From: a virus
Reading direction: 5' to 3' (one strand)
DNA: 64,000 nucleotides
IMG/VR virus record: IMGVR_UViG_3300022752_000057
Span: 1-64,000 of that record
Of this stretch, positions 35,371-44,022 are shown in pieces. Made by a program: the position numbers and the translations under genes. Positions within the stretch are counted from its first letter, which is position 1, and every line of letters starts with the position of its first letter. The notes below the pieces were generated by a model. That model was not told where the DNA came from. It saw nothing but the letters and a program-made list of their open reading frames with translations, and made no database searches.

Positions 35371-37557
35371 ATGACCGTCCGCTACGAAATCAAGTCCCAA
35401 CTTGCTAAACTTCTTGCCACTGAAGACCTTGTGGTTGAGCATAAAAAGGTATCCACTGCTTGCTTTAACGTTCATACCCGTGTGCTGACCCTGCCTCTGT
35501 GGGAGAAGGCAAGCAACACCGTTTATGACCTTTTGGTGGGTCACGAGGTCGGTCACGCTCTCTATACGCCTGATGAGGATTGGTTGCAGGAGCACAAGAT
35601 TCCACCTCAGTTTGTGAATGTGGTTGAGGATGCTCGTATTGAGAAATTGATGAAGCGTCGTTATGCTGGTCTTGCTAAGACTTTCTTTAATGGTTATCGG
35701 GAACTTGCCGACGAAGATTTCTTCCAGATTGGTGATGATAATCTGGAAACTTATAATCTTGCCGACCGTGCTAACCTGTGGTTCAAGATTGGAAACTATA
35801 TTGATATTCCGATTGAGCGTGGTGAAGAGACTGAAATTATCAACCTGATTGCCGATACTGAATCTTTTGCTGATGTTCTGATTGCTGCAGAGGCACTTTA
35901 CAAGTATTGTAAGCAAAAGCAGCAGGAAGAAACCAAAACTTCTTTGGATAATCTTGAATCTCAGCAAAGTGGTGCAGATAATCAACCTGCTTCTGATTTT
36001 AGTAACCAGCAGGAAGGTGAGAATGAACAGGAGCAACCTGGAGAAACTGATTCTTATGGTGGAACTTCCGAACAGGATCAACAATCTACTCCTACTAATC
36101 AGGGTGGTGAGAAGGATGAAGAACCTGAAGTTCGCACCGCAGATTCTTTGGAAGATAAGATTCGTGATTTGGTAAATCAAGATGGTTATGAGAATGTTTA
36201 TGTAGAGATTCCCAAAGTTAATCTTGATACTGTAATTGGTAAAAATGTTGATGTTCATAACGACATTGATTCTTGCTTTGCTCAACAACAAAAATCATAT
36301 GAGGAAAATCTAAAAAGTAATTACAAACACCTTCCTATTGATAGTTTGTTCTTGGATGCAGACGAAGGGTACAAAAAGTTTAAACTGTCCGCACAGAAAG
36401 AGGTCAATTATCTGGTAAAAGAGTTTGAGTGTCGCAAGGCAGCAGATCAATATGCTCGTGCTTCAACTGCTCGCACTGGTGTTCTTGATACGTCTCGTTT
36501 GCATTCTTACAAATATAGTGAAGATCTCTTTAAAAAAGTCACTGTAGTTCCTGATGGAAAAAATCATGGACTCGTATTCATTTTGGATTGGAGTGGTTCC
36601 ATGCAGAACGTTTTACTTGATACTTGCAAACAACTTTTTAACCTTATTTGGTTTTGTAAAAAAGTTTCAATTCCCTTTGAGGTCTATGCTTTTACAAATG
36701 AGTGGCGGCGTGGTGAATATGATTATTCAACGGGAACTGTTAAAGCAGCAGATCGAACCTCTCATTATGAAAAGAAAGAGGGATTGATTTGTGTAGATGA
36801 AACTTTTTCTCTCATGAATCTTCTTACTAGTAAGGTTTCTGGTAAGCAACTTGAGCATCAAATGTTAAATGTCTGGCGTCTTGCAGTATGTTTTTCTAAT
36901 ACTTATCGCTCTGCTTATACATATCCTAATCGTCTATGTCTTTCTGGAACTCCTTTGAATGAGGCACTGATTTCTCTTCATCAAATTCTTCCCAAGTTCC
37001 AAAAAGAAAACAAACTTCAAAAAGTTCAGTGCATTGTGCTGACTGATGGTGAAGCAAATTATCTTCCCTATCATGTTGAGGTAAAACTTGGTTGGGAATC
37101 TGAACCTTATCTTGGTGTTCGTGGAGTAAATCCAGATAAAACTTTTCTTCGAGATCGTAAACTTGGAACAACATATACTGTTGGACGTGGATATCATGAG
37201 TTCACTGAGGTTATTCTTCGCAATTTAAAGGACAAGTTTTCTTCAGTAAACTTTATTGGAATTCGTGTTCTTGAGGGACGTAATGTAAACCGTTTTATTA
37301 GCATGTATCACAAAATTGGTGATAAACAATATGAAAAAATCCAAAATGATTGGAAAAAACTGAGAAGTTTTACCGTTACTAACTCTGGGTATGATGCTTA
37401 CTTTGGACTTTCAGCGTCAGCACTTTCTCAAGATACAGAGTTTGATGTTGCTGAAGATGCCACTAAATCTCAAATCAAATCTGCCTTTGTGAAGTCTCTG
37501 AAGACTAAGAAACTCAATAAAAAGGTTTTGGGGGAATTCATTTCACTCGTTGCATAA
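35371..37557 (+). CDS. VWA-domain protein with HExxH motif (CobT-like partner of the CobS-like ATPase)
   Basis: 728 residues. The N-terminal part has LLVGHEVGHALYTP (HExxH, first His at residue 58), a zinc-metallopeptidase signature. Residues about 190-255 are a Gln/Glu-rich linker. A von Willebrand A domain begins at GLVFILDWSGSMQ (MIDAS DxSxS at residue 406) and includes CIVLTDGEANYL. VWA proteins work with AAA+ ATPases of the MoxR/CobS class; such a gene follows at 38341, with two small genes between. Cyanophage versions are annotated as peptidase or CobT-like. Whether it acts in metal chelation, proteolysis or complex remodelling cannot be told from sequence. Confidence 0.8.
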   Translation: MTVRYEIKSQLAKLLATEDLVVEHKKVSTACFNVHTRVLTLPLWEKASNTVYDLLVGHEVGHALYTPDEDWLQEHKIPPQFVNVVEDARIEKLMKRRYAGLAKTFFNGYRELADEDFFQIGDDNLETYNLADRANLWFKIGNYIDIPIERGEETEIINLIADTESFADVLIAAEALYKYCKQKQQEETKTSLDNLESQQSGADNQPASDFSNQQEGENEQEQPGETDSYGGTSEQDQQSTPTNQGGEKDEEPEVRTADSLEDKIRDLVNQDGYENVYVEIPKVNLDTVIGKNVDVHNDIDSCFAQQQKSYEENLKSNYKHLPIDSLFLDADEGYKKFKLSAQKEVNYLVKEFECRKAADQYARASTARTGVLDTSRLHSYKYSEDLFKKVTVVPDGKNHGLVFILDWSGSMQNVLLDTCKQLFNLIWFCKKVSIPFEVYAFTNEWRRGEYDYSTGTVKAADRTSHYEKKEGLICVDETFSLMNLLTSKVSGKQLEHQMLNVWRLAVCFSNTYRSAYTYPNRLCLSGTPLNEALISLHQILPKFQKENKLQKVQCIVLTDGEANYLPYHVEVKLGWESEPYLGVRGVNPDKTFLRDRKLGTTYTVGRGYHEFTEVILRNLKDKFSSVNFIGIRVLEGRNVNRFISMYHKIGDKQYEKIQNDWKKLRSFTVTNSGYDAYFGLSASALSQDTEFDVAEDATKSQIKSAFVKSLKTKKLNKKVLGEFISLVA

Positions 37558-37561
37558 ATAT
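37554..37561 (+). promoter_or_regulatory. Late octamer CATAAATA (cassette copy 3)
   Basis: Overlaps the stop of the VWA gene and is followed by TCTAAAAAGTATCTACCAAT and the ATG at 37581, a variant of the cassette before the 34545 and 53291 genes. Confidence 0.55.
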
Positions 37562-37580
37562 CTAAAAAGTATCTACCAAT

Positions 37581-38093
37581 ATGAAAACTTTTCAAGAGTT
37601 TGTATCTGAATGTCATTCCATTCAAGAGACTTCTCTTACTCGCGTAATGAGTAAGTCTCAAAAAGGTGGAATGGCAATTATGTCTGCTCAAAGAGGAGAC
37701 AAATCAAAAGCAGAAAACAAAGCACGTTCAAGACAACTTGAGAGAGATGTAAGAGGTGCTGGTCTTCCTGGACCTACCAAAGTTTCTGGTAGATATACTG
37801 AAAATCCTGGAACTCCTCAAGAGACAAAGGTAGGTGAAAAATCTCACATCATTACTCCTGGCAAAAAAGGTAAAAGAAAGTTTAAAAAAACAATTGAAAA
37901 ACTTGGTAAAAAATACAATCAAGATTCCGTATTAATTCAGCGTAAACCTGGTGGAAGTTCAACTCTTAAAGGAACTTCTAAAACATCTTGGCCAGGCAAA
38001 GGTAAAAATGTTACAATAGGAAGTATGAAGCCAGGTAGAACTGGTGAATTTGATACTAAAGTTAAGAACAAAACATTTACAGTTGAACAATGA
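37581..38093 (+). CDS. Basic protein with capsid-targeting-like N-terminus
   Basis: 170 residues, very basic. Begins MKTFQEFVSECHSIQE, nearly the T4 capsid-targeting sequence of internal proteins I-III (MKTYQEF-type); V-S-E is a near match to the gp21 cut site. The rest (KGKRKFKKTIEKLGKKYNQD and VLIQRKPGGSSTLKGTSKTS) has no recognised motif. Predicted to be packaged and ejected with the DNA. Its stop overlaps the next ATG (ATGA). Confidence 0.65.
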   Translation: MKTFQEFVSECHSIQETSLTRVMSKSQKGGMAIMSAQRGDKSKAENKARSRQLERDVRGAGLPGPTKVSGRYTENPGTPQETKVGEKSHIITPGKKGKRKFKKTIEKLGKKYNQDSVLIQRKPGGSSTLKGTSKTSWPGKGKNVTIGSMKPGRTGEFDTKVKNKTFTVEQ

Positions 38094-38275
38094 AATCTAA
38101 ATTTCCATTTGACCATGTAGTCAAGTATGATACCAAAGAGGTTTGGGTAAAGTGTGATAGTGCAATTACCGCAATGGGTATTCCTGCCATGGTTGAAAGG
38201 TACTATCCTGGATACAAGGGTCATTGTGGCAGCAAGGAATATCTTGAGACACTCCGAAACCAGTTGGCAAACTGA
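38090..38275 (+). CDS. Small conserved-looking protein (61 aa)
   Basis: Begins MKSKFPFDHVVKYDTKEVWVK and ends ETLRNQLAN. ATGA overlap with the CTS-bearing gene, so it is translated with it. A short beta-alpha protein with a YYPGYKGHCGSKEY segment. No family recognised. Confidence 0.6.
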   Translation: MKSKFPFDHVVKYDTKEVWVKCDSAITAMGIPAMVERYYPGYKGHCGSKEYLETLRNQLAN

Positions 38276-38281
38276 CCACTA

Positions 38282-38304
38282 GGGGTCTTTGAGACCCCCT
38301 TTTT
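38282..38304 (+). terminator. Intrinsic terminator before the CobS-like gene
   Basis: GGGGTCT (38282-38288), TTG loop, AGACCCC (38292-38298) and a T-run. A perfect TATAAT (38309-38314) follows 10 bases later, 27 bases before the next ATG. Its -35 region inside the hairpin is poor. Confidence 0.85.
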
Positions 38305-38340
38305 GCTTTATAATGACTTCAGTTAAAACAAACACACATT

Positions 38341-39441
38341 ATGTCTCGCATTCAAATGACCGACGATCAAATTATCAACGATTTAAAATCTACCTTTGGT
38401 AAAGAGTTTACTGCTGCTGATGTTCGCGGTTATTGTGTTTCTAAAAATCTTTCCTATCCTACTGTAACCAAACGACTGGAAAACTTTAAAGTAGGTCGTG
38501 GTAAATGGAATCTCGAAGTCACTCAACAAAAAATTCAGCAGATCGAACGCTCTTATCAATCTCCCGCCGTTCTTCCTGTTGTGGAAAAAAACCTTATTCC
38601 CGATAAAGATGATACCTTCGTCAAGTTTGGTAATTTTAATGATATTAAAAAAATTATTCAGTCCCGTCTTTTTTATCCAACGTTTATTACGGGTCTTTCG
38701 GGTAATGGTAAGACGTTTAGCGTTGAGCAAGCTTGTGCTCAACTGAAACGTGAACTAATTCGTGTTAACATTACTGTCGAAACTGATGAAGACGATCTGA
38801 TTGGTGGTTTCCGTCTTGTGAACGGTGAAACTGCTTGGCATAATGGTCCTGTAATTGAGGCACTGGAGCGTGGTGCAATTTTGCTTCTGGATGAGATTGA
38901 CCTTGCCTCCAACAAGATTCTTTGCCTACAATCTGTTCTCGAAGGTAAAGGTGTTTTCCTGAAGAAGATTGGTCGCTTCGTGAAACCTTCTGATGGTTTT
39001 AATGTGATTGCTACTGCAAACACCAAAGGCAAGGGTTCTGATGATGGTCGATTTATCGGCACCAACGTGCTCAATGAGGCGTTCCTGGAGCGGTTCCCTG
39101 TGACCTTTGAGCAGTCTTATCCTGCTCCTGTTGTTGAGCAGAAGATCCTTGAGGGCATCGCTCTGGATCTTGGAGTTGAGGACCGAGACTTCTGCAAGCG
39201 GTTGGTTGATTGGTCGGACGTGATCCGTAAAACGTTCTACGATGGTGGTATTGAGGAAATTATCAGCACCCGTCGCTTGGTTCATATTATCCGTGCTTAT
39301 AGCATCTTTAACGATAAGGCAAAGGCAATCCAAGTATGTGTCAATCGTTTTGATGATGAGACCAAGCAATCATTCTTGGAACTCTATGATAAGATTGATG
39401 TTAACTTCCAACTTCCTGTTGACCAGAAAGACCCTTTCTGA
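38341..39441 (+). CDS. cobS: CobS-like AAA+ ATPase
   Basis: 366 residues. An N-terminal helix-turn-helix-like region (FTAADVRGYCVSKNLSYPTVTKRL) precedes a MoxR/CobS-type AAA+ core: Walker A FITGLSGNGKTFSVEQA (near 120), Walker B GAILLLDEIDLAS (near 185), sensor 1 VIATANTKGKG and an arginine-finger region NEAFLERFPVTF. T4-like cyanophages carry this gene under the name cobS after the cobaltochelatase subunit, but the true substrate in phage is uncertain. The VWA protein at 35371 is the obvious partner. A promoter for the next genes lies inside its 3' end. Confidence 0.85.
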   Translation: MSRIQMTDDQIINDLKSTFGKEFTAADVRGYCVSKNLSYPTVTKRLENFKVGRGKWNLEVTQQKIQQIERSYQSPAVLPVVEKNLIPDKDDTFVKFGNFNDIKKIIQSRLFYPTFITGLSGNGKTFSVEQACAQLKRELIRVNITVETDEDDLIGGFRLVNGETAWHNGPVIEALERGAILLLDEIDLASNKILCLQSVLEGKGVFLKKIGRFVKPSDGFNVIATANTKGKGSDDGRFIGTNVLNEAFLERFPVTFEQSYPAPVVEQKILEGIALDLGVEDRDFCKRLVDWSDVIRKTFYDGGIEEIISTRRLVHIIRAYSIFNDKAKAIQVCVNRFDDETKQSFLELYDKIDVNFQLPVDQKDPF

Positions 39442-39447
39442 TATAAT
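39419..39447 (+). promoter_or_regulatory. Host-type promoter for the 39482-gp45-gp44 block
   Basis: TTGACC (39419-39424), a 17-base spacer and TATAAT (39442-39447), located at the 3' end of the CobS-like gene. Confidence 0.8.
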
Positions 39448-39448
39448 T

Positions 39449-39478
39449 GGGGAAGGTAAATTATGACCCTTCCCCTTT
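39449..39478 (+). terminator. Hairpin over the transcription start
   Basis: GGGGAAGG (39449-39456) pairs with CCTTCCCC (39468-39475), followed by TTTAT. Read-through RNA from cobS can form it. RNA started from the promoter just upstream would begin inside the left arm and escape it. Confidence 0.65.
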
Positions 39479-39481
39479 ATT

Positions 39482-40009
39482 ATGGACGAGTATCCTTATT
39501 CAAACAACGATTGGAATTTAATGCCCAACCTATCAAATCAAGACTTTTGGGAAGAAGATGGAATTAGTTTGACTGGAAATCCCAATGCTTCACCAGACAT
39601 GCTTGTTCTTGGATCTAGACTTCCTGGTGGACTGGGAGATGATCACCTGACTTTGAATTCACCTTACACCTTTAATCTTAATATGAGCGAATCTACAAAT
39701 CATCTTTGGAAATACAATGAGGATAAAATCCTCAAAGATGTTGAGGAGTATGTGACTAGCACTTATCACGGTCATTACTGTGGAGATGAAGATGGCTACA
39801 GCGATATCCAAACTATTGACTTAATGGCAGCGAAGAAACTTGCTGCTGGTTTTTGCCAGGCAAACATTCTCAAGTATGGAAGCCGTTATGGTGATAAGGA
39901 TGGTCGCAACAAGCGTGACTTGATGAAAGTTATTCACTATGCTATGCTCCTGCTCCACTTTGACGGTCATTATACTCGCAAAGATAATGGTCTTACTGAA
40001 TTCCGTTGA
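39482..40009 (+). CDS. DUF3310 (SaV-like/T7 gp1.7-type) protein
   Basis: 175 residues. The C-terminal half carries the DUF3310 pattern: YHGHYCGDEDGYSDIQTIDLM, then FCQANILKYGSRYGDKDGRNKRDLMKVIHYAMLL. Relatives include the T7 gp1.7 nucleotide kinase, so a role in nucleotide metabolism is possible. The N-terminal 85 residues are acidic, low-complexity and unassigned. It is first in the transcription unit that continues with the sliding clamp. Confidence 0.7.
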   Translation: MDEYPYSNNDWNLMPNLSNQDFWEEDGISLTGNPNASPDMLVLGSRLPGGLGDDHLTLNSPYTFNLNMSESTNHLWKYNEDKILKDVEEYVTSTYHGHYCGDEDGYSDIQTIDLMAAKKLAAGFCQANILKYGSRYGDKDGRNKRDLMKVIHYAMLLLHFDGHYTRKDNGLTEFR

Positions 40010-40032
40010 TTATGAAACTGAAACCTCAAATT

Positions 40033-40698
40033 ATGAAACTTTCTGATAAAACTCTTTCTGTTCTGAAAAACTTTTCTTCGATTAATCAATCAATTCTTTT
40101 TAAGCAGGGAAATAAACTTCGCACAATTAGTGTGATGAAGAATATTCTTGCAGAAGCAACAATTTCTGAAGAGTTCTCCAAAGATTTCGGTATCTATGAT
40201 TTAAATCAATTCTTGAATGGATTAAATCTTTATAAGACACCAGAGTTGGATTTCGCTAATGATGGATATGTTGTGATTCGTGAAGGAAAATCACGATCTA
40301 AGTATTTCTTTGCAGATCCAAATGTCATCATCACTCCTCCCGATAAAGATATTGTTTTACCCTCTGAAGATGTTTGTTTTGAGTTGAGTACTGATCAACT
40401 GGATAAACTTCTTAAAGCAGCTGCAGTTTATCAACTTCCCGATATCTCTGCTGTTGGTGAAGCAGGTGTTGTGAAACTGGTAGTTCGTGATAAAAAGAAT
40501 GACACATCAAACGATTTTTCTATTGTGGTTGGTGAAACAGAATCCGATTTTGTTTTTAACTTTAAGGTAGAAAATATAAAGATTCTTCCTGGAACTTATG
40601 AAGTTGTCGTGTCTCAAAAACTTTTGTCACGATTCCAGTCAAAGAATCATGATCTTTGCTATTATATTGCTATGGAACCTGATTCGACATTTGGATGA
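40033..40698 (+). CDS. 45: Sliding clamp gp45
   Basis: 221 residues from ATG 40033; in-frame ATG 40012 would add seven. The later start aligns with the T4 N-terminus (MKLS-DT-ALLKNF). Trimeric processivity clamp for gp43 and coactivator of late transcription with gp55. Conserved: ILAEATISEEF, YDLNQFLNGLNL, and YEVVVSQKLLSRFQSKN near the end. Stop and next start overlap. Confidence 0.93.
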   Translation: MKLSDKTLSVLKNFSSINQSILFKQGNKLRTISVMKNILAEATISEEFSKDFGIYDLNQFLNGLNLYKTPELDFANDGYVVIREGKSRSKYFFADPNVIITPPDKDIVLPSEDVCFELSTDQLDKLLKAAAVYQLPDISAVGEAGVVKLVVRDKKNDTSNDFSIVVGETESDFVFNFKVENIKILPGTYEVVVSQKLLSRFQSKNHDLCYYIAMEPDSTFG

Positions 40699-41204
40699 AC
40701 ATCTTTGTAACTAACCAATTTCCTGCAGAGAGTGCAATCGTACTTCCTGACAAACATATAGTGAAGATGCCTCTTGAATGCTGCCAAATGCTTTCTATCG
40801 TGGCATCCAAGTGGTATCATAACTATGGCACTCTTCCTAAAGCAGATGGTACAACCTATGCAACTGAGAAGGGTGCCTTTCGCAATCATCCCTGCACTCA
40901 ATGGGCAGCAAAAACCATTGATAATGCCTACTGGTTGATTAAGCACGGTATGAATCTGTGTGATGAGTATGCAGTTCGTTATGGTAAGATCCATTCGTGC
41001 TATAATACTCTTTTACAGGCATATTACCTTTTTCCTAAGGGAAAGATTACAGAAGTAACTCCATTTGCCCGTGCAATGCCAGATGAGTATAAACTTGACA
41101 CAAGCATTGACACTTTTACTGCTTACAAGATGTATATCGCATCCAAACCTTGGGTTGCATCTAATTATCTTCGTATGCCGCAACGAAAACCTGATTGGGT
41201 CTAA
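40695..41204 (+). CDS. Conserved protein between clamp and clamp loader
   Basis: 169 residues beginning MNIFVTNQFPAESAIVLPDKHIVKMPLE. The DKH-x-VKM motif followed by CTQWAAKTIDNAYWLIKHGMNLC and YKMYIASKPWV marks a family common in T4-like cyanophages at this place. It is sometimes annotated as pyrimidine-dimer-glycosylase-like, but I see no DenV catalytic N-terminus, so I leave the function open. ATGA overlap with gp45. Confidence 0.65.
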   Translation: MNIFVTNQFPAESAIVLPDKHIVKMPLECCQMLSIVASKWYHNYGTLPKADGTTYATEKGAFRNHPCTQWAAKTIDNAYWLIKHGMNLCDEYAVRYGKIHSCYNTLLQAYYLFPKGKITEVTPFARAMPDEYKLDTSIDTFTAYKMYIASKPWVASNYLRMPQRKPDWV

Positions 41205-41207
41205 ATT

Positions 41208-42152
41208 ATGAATAGTGATTTTATTTGGGTTGAAAAGTACCGCCCTAAAACAATTGAAGATTGTATTCTCCCTGAGAGTACCAAGAAGACATTTCAGGAC
41301 TTTCTAAATAAGGGTGAAATTCCAAATATGCTTCTTGCTGGTCCTCCTGGCATTGGTAAGACCACAGTTGCAAAAGCACTCTGTAATGAATTGGGGGTAG
41401 ATGTTTATGTCATCAATGGATCCGACGAGGGTAGATTCCTCGATACTGTCCGAAACAATGCGAAAAACTTCGCTTCGACCGTTTCGCTTTCGTCAGATGC
41501 TAAACACAAAGTCGTCATCATTGACGAAGCAGATAACACAGGAAACGACGTACAACTCTTACTACGGGCGTTTATTGAGGAATTTGCTGGCAATTGCCGA
41601 TTCATCTTCACCTGCAACTACAAAAACAAAATTATCGAACCCCTCCACTCCCGATGTGCCGTCATCGACTTTGGGATCAAAGGGAAAGAAAAAACCAAGT
41701 TGGCAGGATCCTTCTTCAAGCGTCTACAAGACATCTTGGATGCGGAAGGTGTACGATACGATCCTAAAGTCCTTGCCGAACTGATTAATAAACACTTCCC
41801 CGATTGGCGTAGGGTTCTTAATGAGTGCCAAAGATACTCTGTTGGTGGAGAAATTGATTCTGGTATTCTTGCAAGTTTTTCTGATGTTTCCGTAAATGAA
41901 CTGGTTAAATCTCTCAAAGATAAAAACTTTACTGAAGTCCGAAAGTGGGTGGTCTCCAACCTGGACAACGATGCTTCTCATCTACTCCGCAGGGTTTATG
42001 ACACCGCTTATGATTGCCTTTCACCCGCAACTATTCCCGCTGCCGTTCTTATTATTGCTAAGTATCAATACCAATGTGCGTTCGTGGCTGATCAGGAAAT
42101 TAACCTCTTAGCGGCACTGACTGAAATTATGGTGGAGTGCGAGTTTCGATGA
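41208..42152 (+). CDS. 44: Clamp loader large subunit gp44
   Basis: 314 residues (T4 319). RFC-like AAA+ ATPase that with gp62 opens gp45 and loads it at primer ends. Starts DFIWVEKYRPKTIEDCILPE; Walker A AGPPGIGKTTVAKAL (near 50), Walker B VVIIDEADN (near 103), sensor/arginine finger in SRCAVIDF. The segment 41410-41760 uses more C-ending codons than its surroundings. TGA/ATG overlap with the next small gene. Confidence 0.95.
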   Translation: MNSDFIWVEKYRPKTIEDCILPESTKKTFQDFLNKGEIPNMLLAGPPGIGKTTVAKALCNELGVDVYVINGSDEGRFLDTVRNNAKNFASTVSLSSDAKHKVVIIDEADNTGNDVQLLLRAFIEEFAGNCRFIFTCNYKNKIIEPLHSRCAVIDFGIKGKEKTKLAGSFFKRLQDILDAEGVRYDPKVLAELINKHFPDWRRVLNECQRYSVGGEIDSGILASFSDVSVNELVKSLKDKNFTEVRKWVVSNLDNDASHLLRRVYDTAYDCLSPATIPAAVLIIAKYQYQCAFVADQEINLLAALTEIMVECEFR

Positions 42153-42367
42153 ATTTCTTTAAAATTAATAAAGCATCTCTTTATGAGATTCCAGTCAAGA
42201 CAACTCCTGAAAATGTAAAGGATGCAAATGAAGGTTTATTTCGTGCTACAATGAATCTTCCTGCTGCCGCAAAGCATTGTGGTATGACACAGAAAGAAAT
42301 GAAACTCACTTTTAGAGAGTATTTGAAGTATCACAAACCTGATTATGACCAGTCAAAAGAGTCTTAA
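42149..42367 (+). CDS. Small protein between gp44 and Dam (72 aa)
   Basis: Starts at ATG 42149 (MNFFKINKASLYEIPVKTT), overlapping the gp44 stop; a GTG 12 bases upstream is possible. The C-terminal half (RATMNLPAAAKHCGMTQKEMKLTFREYLKYHKP) looks like a small helix-turn-helix: AAAKHCGMTQKEMKLTFREYL. It overlaps the methylase gene by 23 bases. A DNA-binding or regulatory function is possible. Confidence 0.65.
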   Translation: MNFFKINKASLYEIPVKTTPENVKDANEGLFRATMNLPAAAKHCGMTQKEMKLTFREYLKYHKPDYDQSKES

Positions 42368-43208
42368 AACCTGTCTCCGTTATCCTGGGGGTAAGTCCCG
42401 TGCTTGTGAAAAGATGGGACCTTACTTTCCCGATCTTCGCAACTATAGTGAGTTCAGAGAACCATTTCTTGGTGGAGGAAGTGTTGCAATTTACATCACC
42501 AAAAAATACCCAAGCCTAGATATTTGGGTGAATGATTTGTATGAACCTCTTGTAAACTTCTGGCAGCAACTCCAGATGTTTGGTGTTGATCTTTCCAATG
42601 CACTTACAACTCTTAAAAGCACTTGCAATACTCCAGATAAAGCAAGACAACTTTTCTTAGTTTCTAAGGAGAAGATTAATGATAAAGATGTGTCAAATTT
42701 TGATCGTGCTGTGGCTTTCTATGTTGTTAATAAGTGTTCTTTCAGTGGTCTCACAGAGAGTTCTTCATTTTCAGAACAGGCATCTAACTCCAACTTCAGC
42801 TTGCGGGGGATCGAAAAGTTGCCTGGGTATTCTAAGATAATTGAAAAGTGGCGTATAACTAACTATTCCTACGATTATCTGATGGATGGGAACAAAGGTG
42901 CTTTTATGTATCTCGATCCTCCTTATGACATTAAGGATAATCTCTATGGGAACAAGGGATCAATGCACAAAGGATTTGATCACGATAAGTTTGCTGCTGA
43001 TTGCAATTCCAACAATATGGATATGTTGGTAAGTTATAATACTGATCAACTTGTAAAAAACCGCTTCTTAGGTGGAAAATGGAATGCTGTTGAGTTTGAT
43101 TTGACTTATACGATGCGTTCCGTTGGTGAATATATGCGTGAGCAAAAACAACGTAAAGAACTCTTGCTTTTTAATTATGGAATTGAAGGACTGGTTAAAC
43201 TCAATTAA
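42345..43208 (+). CDS. dam: DNA N6-adenine methyltransferase (Dam/D12 class)
   Basis: 287 residues. Motif order of the D12 class: LRYPGGKSRA near the N-terminus, AdoMet-binding REPFLGGGSVAIYI (near 38), catalytic DPPY (D191) in FMYLDPPYDI, and VSYNTDQ afterwards. Target site unknown, likely GATC-like by family. It is inserted between clamp-loader genes gp44 and gp62, which are normally adjacent, and overlaps both neighbours. It may protect phage DNA from restriction. Confidence 0.9.
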   Translation: MTSQKSLKTCLRYPGGKSRACEKMGPYFPDLRNYSEFREPFLGGGSVAIYITKKYPSLDIWVNDLYEPLVNFWQQLQMFGVDLSNALTTLKSTCNTPDKARQLFLVSKEKINDKDVSNFDRAVAFYVVNKCSFSGLTESSSFSEQASNSNFSLRGIEKLPGYSKIIEKWRITNYSYDYLMDGNKGAFMYLDPPYDIKDNLYGNKGSMHKGFDHDKFAADCNSNNMDMLVSYNTDQLVKNRFLGGKWNAVEFDLTYTMRSVGEYMREQKQRKELLLFNYGIEGLVKLN

Positions 43209-43545
43209 CTTCACAAAGGAAGATCTTTCCGAAAATATTAAGGAATATGCTCCTTACATTATCAATCGTTGTTTGTCTGGACACATTGATTGTGTAATGT
43301 ATGCAAATGAGATGAATATGCGTCATCAACTTGACAAAGATATGCAATATTCGTTCTATCTAAATAGTCTAAGGAAAAAGAAGAGATTTTCTCCCTGGCT
43401 CCGAAAAGAAAGAGTCACAGACTTAGAATGTGTTAAATCTTATTATGGTTATAATAATGAAAAAGCATATCAAGCTCTAAAAATTCTTACTAAGGAACAA
43501 CTTAATTTTATTAAACAACGACTTGAAACTGGAGGAACAAAATGA
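43177..43545 (+). CDS. 62: Clamp loader small subunit gp62
   Basis: 122 residues from ATG 43177 (MELKDWLNSINFTKEDL), overlapping the methylase end by 32 bases; in-frame codons upstream lie deep in dam. Conserved cyanophage gp62 segments: YIINRCLSGHIDCVMYANEMN and SFYLNSLRKKKRFSPWLRKE, then VKSYYGYNNEKAYQAL. It is shorter than T4 gp62 (187), as usual in cyanophages. ATGA overlap with regA. Confidence 0.88.
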   Translation: MELKDWLNSINFTKEDLSENIKEYAPYIINRCLSGHIDCVMYANEMNMRHQLDKDMQYSFYLNSLRKKKRFSPWLRKERVTDLECVKSYYGYNNEKAYQALKILTKEQLNFIKQRLETGGTK

Positions 43546-43973
43546 CGGTAGAACCAACTGTAGAATGGTCTCAGGACAAAATGGTGGAAGTGGTTCTTAA
43601 TGAACCTGATGATTTTCTTAAAGTACGTGAAACTTTAACTCGTATTGGAGTAGCCTCACGTAAAGAAAAAAAATTATATCAATCTTGCCATATTCTGCAT
43701 AAGCAAGGTAGATATTATATTGTCCACTTTAAGGAATTGTTTGCTTTGGATGGCAAACATGCAAACCTGACTGTGAATGATGTTCAGCGCCGCAATCGTA
43801 TTGCTCGTCTTTTGTCTGACTGGGGATTGATTACTGTTGTCAAGGAAGATAATGTTTCAGATATTGCCCCTCTAAATCAAATTAAGGTTCTTTCGTATAA
43901 GGACAAGGGAGATTGGGTTTTGGAGCAAAAGTATAATATTGGTAAAAAAGGAAAAGTAGTAGAAGGCGAATAA
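43542..43973 (+). CDS. regA: Translational repressor RegA
   Basis: 143 residues (T4 122). Binds ribosome-binding sites of replication mRNAs, including gp44 and its own neighbours. The core matches T4 RegA almost linearly: VVLNEPDDFLKVRETLTRIG, YQSCHILHKQGRYYIVHFKELFALDG, and RRNRIARLLSDWGLI. About ten extra residues precede this core. Overlaps gp62 by four bases, the usual gp44-gp62-regA order apart from dam. Confidence 0.94.
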   Translation: MTVEPTVEWSQDKMVEVVLNEPDDFLKVRETLTRIGVASRKEKKLYQSCHILHKQGRYYIVHFKELFALDGKHANLTVNDVQRRNRIARLLSDWGLITVVKEDNVSDIAPLNQIKVLSYKDKGDWVLEQKYNIGKKGKVVEGE

Positions 43974-43976
43974 ATA
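43969..43976 (+). promoter_or_regulatory. Late-promoter-like octamer after regA
   Basis: AATAAATA overlapping the regA stop codon; it is the only such box before the terminator and Hsp20 gene. Confidence 0.35.
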
Positions 43977-44022
43977 TAATTGAGACTTTCGTGCGGTCTC
44001 TACAAAAGTCGGAACACCCTAA

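Noticed and set aside
35314-36291. 325-codon minus-strand frame opposite the VWA gene
   Set aside because: It has no ribosome site, crosses the terminator, and its translation lacks any motif, while the plus frame has HExxH and MIDAS motifs.
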